The translations under genes were made by a program, and so were the position numbers. A stretch of 28,456 nucleotides of DNA, from NCBI GenBank assembly GCA_937919015.1, contig CALFPN010000029.1, positions 1 to 28,456 on the forward strand, in the 5' to 3' direction. A model generated the notes under the pieces. It was not told where the DNA came from, ran no database searches, and was given only the letters and a program-made list of their open reading frames with translations. The stretch comes from an uncultured Clostridia bacterium. GTDB lineage: Bacteria > Bacillota > Clostridia > Lachnospirales > Anaerotignaceae. Within the stretch, counting starts at the first letter, position 1. Each line of letters opens with the position of its first letter. Below, piece after piece: positions 24,101-28,456 of this stretch.

Positions 24101-24310
24101 TGTCAGGGGTTCCATGTACACTTTGTCTGCGATGGTTGTGTCTGTCATGATGGTTGCAGGGTTGGAGTTCACCAGCACAACTTCATAGCCTTCTTCTTTC
24201 AGAGCAAGGCAAGCCTGTGTACCGGCATAGTCGAATTCAGCTGCCTGGCCGATGACGATGGGGCCGGAGCCGATGATCAGGATTTTTTTCAGGTCAGTTC
24301 TTTTTGGCAT
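21137..24310 (-). CDS. carB: Carbamoyl-phosphate synthase large chain
   Basis: 1057 residues, essentially full length. It makes carbamoyl phosphate from bicarbonate, ammonia and two ATP; the ammonia normally comes from glutamine split by CarA. The duplicated ATP-grasp structure is plain: GSGPIVIGQAAEFDY near residue 13 is echoed by GSGPIRIGQGVEFDY near 552. An oligomerisation region lies about 400-545. The C-terminal MGS-like allosteric domain begins near 935 and includes TRDINSTASNSDG. ATG 24310 follows AGGAGG. carA, expected just upstream, is missing: pyrC ends 113 bases away. No truncation or frameshift is seen. Confidence 0.97.
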   Translation of the reverse strand: MPKRTDLKKILIIGSGPIVIGQAAEFDYAGTQACLALKEEGYEVVLVNSNPATIMTDTTIADKVYMEPLTLEYIAKILRYERPDAILPGIGGQTGLNLAMQLAKKGVLKECQVELLGTSIDSIERAEDRELFKEMCQSIGEPVIPSIITYSVEEGISAANEIGYPVVLRPAFTLGGTGGGFANNEAELVEIMKNALKLSPVHQVLVEKSVKGYKEIEFEVMRDGTDRAITICGMENIDPVGVHTGDSIVVAPILTLNDHDFNMLKESALKIIKELKIEGGCNVQFALNPDSSEYYLIEVNPRVSRSSALASKASGYPIARVTAKIAVGMTLDEIQIGETTANYEPALDYIVAKMPRFPFDKFATAANTLSTQMKATGEVMGIGRTLEECLLKSVRSLEIGVCHLHMAKFDHMANEEMLAYIATSPDDRIYAIAQLIRNGVSLDEIFEATKITKYFLESFKKIVDYETVLAENVGSKEILSAAKKMGISDKFIAKLWGWDEVKVFDLRKEMNLFPVYKMIETSGCGGYIPYFYSTYEEGNDSRLSDKKKIIVLGSGPIRIGQGVEFDYSTVHAVTTIKEFGYESIIINNNPETVSTDYTTSDKLYFEPLTVEDVMNVVELEQPLGIIASLGGQTAINLAEPLMKRGVKIIGTDVEAIEKAENRDSFEHIMTELGIPQPKGQAVTNIEAGVKAAEEIGYPVLVRPSYVLGGRAMQIVASEEQLRTYLKTAVAINEDQPVLVDKYIQGKELEVDAVCDGIDVFVPGIMEHVERTGVHSGDSISVYPTFSVSNKAKGKILEYTKKLGLGIGIVGLFNIQFIVDANDDVYVIEVNPRSSRTVPFLSKATGYSLADIATLAILGKSLKEQGIFGLYPDEKQRWYVKVPAFSFSKLHGMDTYLSPEMKSTGEAIGYDNKLNRALWKALQASGMNIQNYGTVLATIADKDKEEALPLIRRFYQLGFNIEATKGTADFLKEHGIRTRTKQKLSDGSEEIFDSIRQGYVSYVINTRDINSTASNSDGQEIRQCAVENNVTVFTALDTVRVLLDVLEETTLGISTIDA

Positions 24311-24423
24311 AAAATTTCCTCCTTAGTAAGTAAATGCGTAAATTGGATTTAGTTACATATCTGAGTACGGATAAGAGGTGGGATTCAAAAGAATCGCTTC
24401 ACTTGCCATACGATATTTCTTGA

Positions 24424-25686
24424 TTACTTGTCCTGCCATACGATGTCGCCTTTGTACATCGTCATCTTGCATGCGCCGCAGACTTTGTTGCCCTTGAAGG
24501 GCGTTGCACGGCCCATGGTCAGGAAGGTTTCGGGATTAATGGTATATTCCTTTTCCAGATCGAACACAGTCAGGCTGGCAGGCTGTCCCACTTCCAGAGG
24601 GGTACCTACGCCAAAACGGTTTCTGGGGTTAGTATGCATCAGATCGATCAGTTTATTTAAGGAAAGAACACCTTTTTTTACCAGTTCTGTGTAAAGCACG
24701 GGGAAGGCAGTTTCCAGACCCACAACGCCCATCATGCTCTTTTCCAGACCTTTGCTCTTTTCCTCCGCGGAGTGGGGGGCATGGTCGGTGGCGATCATGT
24801 CGATGGTGCCGTCCAAAATCCCTGCGATCAGTGCTTTCTGGTCTTCCGCAGAGCGGATAGGGGGATTCATTTTGAATCTGCCGTCTTCCTGCAGCATGGA
24901 ATCGTTCATGGTCAGGTAGTGGGGTGCTGTTTCGCAGGTCACATCCAGACCGTCTTTTTTTGCCTGACGGATCAGTTCGACACTTTCCTTTGTGGAAATG
25001 TGGCAGACATGATATTTCACGCCGGTTTCCTTCACCAGTTTCAGGTCTCTTTCGATCTGTTTCCATTCGCTTTCGGAAGAGATGCCTTTATGTCCATGCT
25101 TTTCGGCATATTCACCCTTGTGGATATAGCCGCCGAAGAGCAGGCTGTTGTCTTCGCAGTGGGCTGCAACAATTTTGTTGTAACCGCTGATTTTTTTCAT
25201 GGCTTGACGCATCATTTCGTCGTTTTGCACACCGCGTCCGTCATCAGAGAAGGCGCAAATATGTTCAACGATTTCGTCATAAGCTGCCATTTTTTCTCCC
25301 ATTTCACCAATGGTGATCGTACCGTAGGGAACGACCTCGATGCAGGCTGTTTCACGGATGGCCTTCAGCTGTGGTTCCAGATTTGCCATGCAATCGGGGG
25401 TAGGGTTCAGATTTGGCATGGAGCATACTGCGGTGTAACCGCCGTGGGCAGCTGCCAGAGTACCTGTTTTGATGGTTTCTTTATAAAAAAAGCCCGGCTC
25501 TCTCAGATGTACATGAACATCAATAAAACCGGGAAATACAAACAAACCGTCCATATCAAAAACGGGGCACTCACCCTTGGGCGCACGGTTGGAAATTTCG
25601 CTGATGATACCGTTGGCGATGAATACGTTGGATTTCATGAAATTGCCCTGAACAAATACGTTTGCGTTCGTCAAAATATAGTTCAA
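24424..25686 (-). CDS. pyrC: Dihydroorotase
   Basis: 420 residues, the class I (PyrC type of Bacillus) amidohydrolase that cyclises carbamoyl aspartate to dihydroorotate. Metal-binding FIDVHVHLREPG holds H58 and H60; later come AHCEDN, CHIST, the substrate-binding NPPIRS and ATDHAPH with the catalytic Asp. The start codon is TTG at 25686-25684, with AAGGAGA just upstream; the first in-frame ATG would remove 16 residues including the conserved first strand. First gene of the operon, about 55 bases after the promoter. Its last codons are echoed just past the stop (TGCCATACGAT at 24404-24414 and 24434-24444). Confidence 0.96.
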   Translation of the reverse strand: MNYILTNANVFVQGNFMKSNVFIANGIISEISNRAPKGECPVFDMDGLFVFPGFIDVHVHLREPGFFYKETIKTGTLAAAHGGYTAVCSMPNLNPTPDCMANLEPQLKAIRETACIEVVPYGTITIGEMGEKMAAYDEIVEHICAFSDDGRGVQNDEMMRQAMKKISGYNKIVAAHCEDNSLLFGGYIHKGEYAEKHGHKGISSESEWKQIERDLKLVKETGVKYHVCHISTKESVELIRQAKKDGLDVTCETAPHYLTMNDSMLQEDGRFKMNPPIRSAEDQKALIAGILDGTIDMIATDHAPHSAEEKSKGLEKSMMGVVGLETAFPVLYTELVKKGVLSLNKLIDLMHTNPRNRFGVGTPLEVGQPASLTVFDLEKEYTINPETFLTMGRATPFKGNKVCGACKMTMYKGDIVWQDK

Positions 25687-25747
25687 AGTGATCTCTCCTT
25701 TCGTTCGCGAATCGGGTTAGAAATTGAATTTTCTCTAAATCTTCAAT

Positions 25748-25776
25748 ACTATATCACAATGGCGGTTTTGTGTCAA
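25748..25776 (-). promoter_or_regulatory. Promoter of the pyrimidine operon
   Basis: On the minus strand a perfect TTGACA (25771-25776), 17-bp spacer and TATAGT (25748-25753). The short leader to pyrC shows no PyrR-type anti-antiterminator or terminator, so classic PyrR attenuation is not evident. Confidence 0.88.
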
Positions 25777-25804
25777 GATATTGTATGTTTTCTGATGATA
25801 TATA

Positions 25805-25820
25805 CTATAAGAAGTTATAG
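25805..25820. promoter_or_regulatory. Inverted repeat between the pyr and pur promoters
   Basis: CTATAA-GAAG-TTATAG, a perfect 6-bp inverted repeat, lies about midway between the -35 of pyrC (25776) and the -35 of purE (25842). It could be a shared operator; no known operator was recognised. Confidence 0.4.
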
Positions 25821-25841
25821 GAGGGGGTATTGTGGAATTTA

Positions 25842-25870
25842 TTGACACCGTAAAACCGATATGTTAGACT
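25842..25870 (+). promoter_or_regulatory. Promoter of the purine operon
   Basis: TTGACA (25842-25847), a 17-bp spacer and TAGACT (25865-25870), placing the start of transcription just before the riboswitch aptamer. Confidence 0.82.
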
Positions 25871-25885
25871 GAGAATGTAAATTTA

Positions 25886-25985
25886 TGCGGTTTTTTGCGA
25901 CTGACGGAATCAGTGGGGTACCACAGGGGAGCAAAGGACCGGAAAGAAGCAGTACACAGAACTGCTTGAGCCGACCGTCTGGGCA
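25886..25985 (+). promoter_or_regulatory. ZTP riboswitch (pfl RNA) aptamer
   Basis: The 5' half reads GCGACTGACGGAA, then GTGG-GGTA-CCAC and AGGGGAGC; a variable stem AAGCAGT/ACTGCTT (25947-25953, 25961-25967) leads to the 3' signature GCCGACCGTCTGGGC ending at 25984. This is the known pfl consensus, which binds ZMP/ZTP, the purine intermediate that builds up when 10-formyl-THF is short. The final GGGC also forms the 5' arm of the following terminator, so ligand binding should prevent termination and turn the operon on. It lies directly before purE, a common place for this RNA. Confidence 0.9.
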
Positions 25986-26030
25986 GTCCTGTTTTCCGAA
26001 AGATACGGAATAGGACTGTCCTTCTTTCGT
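25981..26030 (+). terminator. Riboswitch-controlled terminator
   Basis: GGGCAGTCCT (25981-25990) pairs with AGGACTGTCC (26012-26021, one G-U) with an inner TTCCG/CGGAA stem, followed by TTCTTTC. It overlaps the last four bases of the aptamer, the expected expression platform. Confidence 0.85.
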
Positions 26031-26073
26031 ATGTCACAAAAAACCATGAAAAACAATTATTAGGAGGCAACCC

Positions 26074-26568
26074 ATGAAAAAAATCGGTATCGTTATGGGC
26101 AGCGACAGTGATCTGCCTGTAGTGGAAAAAGCAATGGCAACTTTGGAAAAATTTGGTGTGCCCTTTGAAGCACATGTTTATTCTGCCCACAGAACGCCTG
26201 TGGAAGCAAGCGAGTTTGCAAAAGGTGCAAGGGAAAACGGCTTTGGTGCCATCATCGCGGCGGCGGGCAAAGCGGCCCATCTGGCAGGTGCCATGGCAGC
26301 AAACACAACACTTCCTGTAATTGGTATTCCCATCAAATCTTCTACACTGGATGGTCTGGATGCACTGCTTTCCACAGTGCAGATGCCCGGCGGTCTGCCC
26401 GTTGCAACAGTAGCCATCGACGGTGCGGAAAATGCAGCCCTTCTGGCAATTCAGATTTTGGCAGTAGAAGACAAAGAACTGGCGGCAAAACTGGATGCGG
26501 CAAGAGCGGAAGCGGCAGCGAAGGTTCTGGAAAAGAACGCTGCGTTAGAGGCAAAGTACGCAAAATAA
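26074..26568 (+). CDS. purE: N5-carboxyaminoimidazole ribonucleotide mutase
   Basis: 164 residues, class I PurE. It moves the carboxyl group of N5-CAIR to C4, giving CAIR in purine synthesis. MGSDSD (8-13) and the catalytic-His motif YSAHRTP (36-42) are intact, followed by IAAAGKAAHLAGA and PIKSS. ATG 26074 has TAGGAGG upstream, after the riboswitch terminator. purK and purC do not follow; purM comes after 77 bases. The last 35 residues are Ala/Glu/Lys rich, as in many Firmicutes. Confidence 0.97.
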   Translation: MKKIGIVMGSDSDLPVVEKAMATLEKFGVPFEAHVYSAHRTPVEASEFAKGARENGFGAIIAAAGKAAHLAGAMAANTTLPVIGIPIKSSTLDGLDALLSTVQMPGGLPVATVAIDGAENAALLAIQILAVEDKELAAKLDAARAEAAAKVLEKNAALEAKYAK

Positions 26569-26645
26569 GTTAATTAAAAAAGGAAACAATCACTTTTATC
26601 ATTTATAAAGGAAAAGGCAAAAGCCGAAAGAGAGGAGAAACAACC

Positions 26646-27683
26646 ATGAAAAGCTTCAGCGAAAGTTACAAAGCTGCCGGCGTAGATATCACAGCTGGTT
26701 ACAAAGCAGTAGAACTGATGAAAGCGCATATCGCAAGAACCATGACATCCGGCGTGATGGGTGACATCGGCGGTTTCGGCGGTCTGTTCGAACTGGATAT
26801 GACAGGGATCACAAAACCCGTACTGGTAAGCGGCACGGACGGTGTTGGTACAAAACTGAAACTGGCGTTCCTGATGGACAAACATGACACAGTAGGGATC
26901 GACTGCGTAGCAATGTGTGTAAACGATATCATCTGTGTAGGTGCGAAACCTCTGTTCTTCCTGGACTATATTGCAGTAGGCAAAAACTTCCCCGAGAAGA
27001 TCGCTTCCATCGTTAGCGGTGTTGCTGAAGGCTGTGTACAGTCCGGAGCAGCCCTGATCGGCGGTGAAACAGCAGAAATGCCTGGTTTCTATCCCGAAGA
27101 TGAATACGATCTGGCCGGTTTTGCTGTAGGTGTTGTGGACAAAGACAAAATTCTGAACAACAAAACAATCAAAGAAGGCGATGTAATTCTGGCTCTGCCT
27201 TCCAGCGGTGTTCACTCCAACGGTTTCTCTCTGGTACGTCGTGCACTGGATGTAGAAAACGCTGATATCAAGACTCCTCTGGAAAGACTGGGCGGCAAAT
27301 CCATCGGCGAAGCTCTGCTGGCTCCTACAAAAATTTATGTAAAACCCATGCTGGCTCTGTTTGAAGAAGTTACAGTAAAAGCTGTTTCCCACATCACAGG
27401 CGGCGGTTTCTATGAAAACATTCCCAGATCTATCCCCAAAGGCTTTGGTGCAAAAATCAATAAAGCATCCCTGCGTACACCTGCGATCTTCGAACTGATC
27501 ATGGAAAAAGGCAACATCCCCGAAAGAGATATGTTCAACACATTCAACATGGGCGTTGGTATGTCCGTTGTTGTAGCGAAAGAAGATGCAGAAAAAGCCA
27601 TCGAAATCCTGAAAGCAAACGGCGAAGACGCTTACATCATGGGTGAAATCATTGCTTCTGAGGAAGGTGTTGTGATTGAATAA
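26646..27683 (+). CDS. purM: Phosphoribosylformylglycinamidine cyclo-ligase (AIR synthetase)
   Basis: 345 residues, standard length. It closes FGAM to AIR using ATP. ATP-binding GTDGVGTKLKLAF lies at 63-75, followed by the conserved CVAMCVNDI, GGETAEMPGFY and SSGVHSNGFSLVR; the C-terminal HITGGGFYENIPR and FNMGVGM also match. ATG 26646 follows GAGAGGAG. The end overlaps purN by eight bases. Confidence 0.97.
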   Translation: MKSFSESYKAAGVDITAGYKAVELMKAHIARTMTSGVMGDIGGFGGLFELDMTGITKPVLVSGTDGVGTKLKLAFLMDKHDTVGIDCVAMCVNDIICVGAKPLFFLDYIAVGKNFPEKIASIVSGVAEGCVQSGAALIGGETAEMPGFYPEDEYDLAGFAVGVVDKDKILNNKTIKEGDVILALPSSGVHSNGFSLVRRALDVENADIKTPLERLGGKSIGEALLAPTKIYVKPMLALFEEVTVKAVSHITGGGFYENIPRSIPKGFGAKINKASLRTPAIFELIMEKGNIPERDMFNTFNMGVGMSVVVAKEDAEKAIEILKANGEDAYIMGEIIASEEGVVIE

Positions 27684-28281
27684 GAAAACAAAGATCGCCG
27701 TATTCGTATCCGGCGGCGGCACAAACCTGCAGGCATTGATCGATGCAAGTAAGAGGGGCGAAATCCCCAGCGGTGAAATCGCTCTGGTGCTGGCAAGCAA
27801 CGACAAAGCCTATGCCCTGACAAGAGCGGCGGAAAACAATATCCCTTCCGCTGTGGTGAAACGTAAGGATTATGAATCCCAGATTGCTTATGAAGAAGCG
27901 GTGAAAGGTGTTCTGGCAGAAAAGGGCATCGATATGATCGTTCTGGCAGGGTTTATGACCATCCTCAGTGAAAACTTCACTTCTGCCTATCCCAAACGCA
28001 TCGTAAATGTACATCCTTCCCTGATCCCTTCCTTCTGCGGCGCAGGCTTCTATGGGCTGCGTGTCCATGAAGCGGCTCTGGAATATGGCGTGAAGGTGAC
28101 AGGTGCGACGGTGCACTATGTCAATGAAATTCCCGATGGCGGTGAGATCATTCTGCAGAAAGCAGTGGAAATTCAGGAAGGCGATACGGCAGAAGTGCTG
28201 CAGAAACGCGTCATGGAACAGGCAGAATGGATCTTGCTTCCTCAGGCTGTGGAATTAGTGGCGAAAAAGCTTCAAGCTTAA
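27676..28281 (+). CDS. purN: Phosphoribosylglycinamide formyltransferase
   Basis: 201 residues. It formylates GAR with 10-formyl-THF, the folate whose shortage the upstream riboswitch senses. SGGGTNLQAL (12-21) binds the phosphate; the catalytic group is in NVHPSLIPSF and YVNEIPDGG. The start codon is TTG at 27676, inside the end of purM, with AGGAAGG eight bases upstream (27661-27667). There is no nearby in-frame ATG, so translation depends on this TTG, probably coupled to purM. Confidence 0.95.
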   Translation: MNKKTKIAVFVSGGGTNLQALIDASKRGEIPSGEIALVLASNDKAYALTRAAENNIPSAVVKRKDYESQIAYEEAVKGVLAEKGIDMIVLAGFMTILSENFTSAYPKRIVNVHPSLIPSFCGAGFYGLRVHEAALEYGVKVTGATVHYVNEIPDGGEIILQKAVEIQEGDTAEVLQKRVMEQAEWILLPQAVELVAKKLQA

Positions 28282-28309
28282 TTTTCTTACATATAGAAAG
28301 GACGTAATT

Positions 28310-28456
28310 ATGGACGTTTACAAAAAAGATACAATGAAAGATCTGGTAAAAGACAACCCTTATGTTGGTCGTGGTATCGTGATCGGTAAAACAGAAGACG
28401 GCACAAAAGCTGCTTTTGCTTACTTCATCATGGGCAGAAGCGACAACAGCCGTAAC
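28310..28456 (+). CDS. purO: IMP cyclohydrolase, PurO type (partial, cut by window end)
   Basis: The first 49 residues are present; the frame is open at the right edge. The N-terminus, NPYVGRGIVIG then AYFIMGRSDNSRN, matches the PurO-like IMP cyclohydrolase family found in archaea and in Clostridia, which closes FAICAR to IMP. It replaces the cyclohydrolase half of the usual PurH fusion. ATG 28310 follows AGAAAGGA. It lies 28 bases after purN in the same operon. Confidence 0.85.
   Translation, partial: MDVYKKDTMKDLVKDNPYVGRGIVIGKTEDGTKAAFAYFIMGRSDNSRN

Noticed and set aside
21392..24352. A 986-codon open frame on the plus strand opposite carB
   Set aside because: It mirrors carB exactly, has a Cys/Phe/His-rich composition unlike any protein family, and no ribosome site. 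It follows from the biased codons of the real gene on the other strand.
25687..25747. A PyrR-type attenuator in the pyrC leader
   Set aside because: The leader is short, with no terminator or the conserved PyrR-binding loop. Only a weak AGAAA/TTTCT stem is present.

Overview
The window looks like chromosomal DNA of moderate GC from an anaerobic, spore-forming member of the Clostridia. The signs are an alpha/beta-type small acid-soluble spore protein, a PduL-type phosphotransacylase, a class 1B dihydroorotate dehydrogenase with its PyrK partner, a PurO-type IMP cyclohydrolase in place of PurH at the right edge, strong AGGAGG ribosome sites and simple rho-independent terminators. A Lachnospirales-like host is a reasonable guess from gene content, but the genus cannot be fixed from the sequence alone. 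No rRNA, tRNA, CRISPR array, prophage or insertion sequence was seen.

Layout. (1) 1-160 is a chain of short hairpins, followed by pduL on the minus strand. (2) 897-6895 is a glycolytic operon on the plus strand: pgk, a secreted polysaccharide deacetylase, tpiA, gpmI, eno. There is no gap gene. It ends at a two-way terminator shared with the spore-protein gene on the minus strand. (3) 7329-10310 is a three-gene unit: a PanB-like hydroxymethyltransferase, a class I/II aminotransferase and a cyclase-family metal hydrolase. (4) 10322-14066 holds pepD, an AI-2E family permease, an RseC-like membrane protein and a small Cys-rich protein of the C_GCAxxG type. (5) 14053-16117 holds a propeller-like protein with a coiled-coil tail (minus strand) and, divergent from it, a DUF2089-type helix-turn-helix gene joined to a small membrane protein gene. 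(6) 25776 down to 16079 is the pyrimidine operon on the minus strand: pyrC, carB, pyrK, pyrD, pyrF, pyrE, pyrB, pyrI. It would cover de novo UMP synthesis except that carA is absent. (7) From 25842 to the right edge is a purine operon on the plus strand led by a ZTP riboswitch: purE, purM, purN and the start of purO.

How it works together. The glycolytic block covers 1,3-bisphosphoglycerate to PEP plus triose interconversion. The pyrimidine and purine operons start back to back from two strong promoters about 65 bp apart, with an inverted repeat between them, so the two nucleotide pathways may be co-regulated there. The purine side also responds to ZTP, the alarm signal for low 10-formyl-THF.

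Points most worth a second look: an abrupt change of codon use inside pgk near position 1390, with pduL sharing the odd usage to its left; a 450-bp spacer between pyrF and pyrE built of nine perfect hairpins, one of whose motifs recurs elsewhere in the window; the missing carA; the PanB-like/aminotransferase/cyclase trio, whose joint substrate is unclear; and the propeller plus coiled-coil protein of unknown role.
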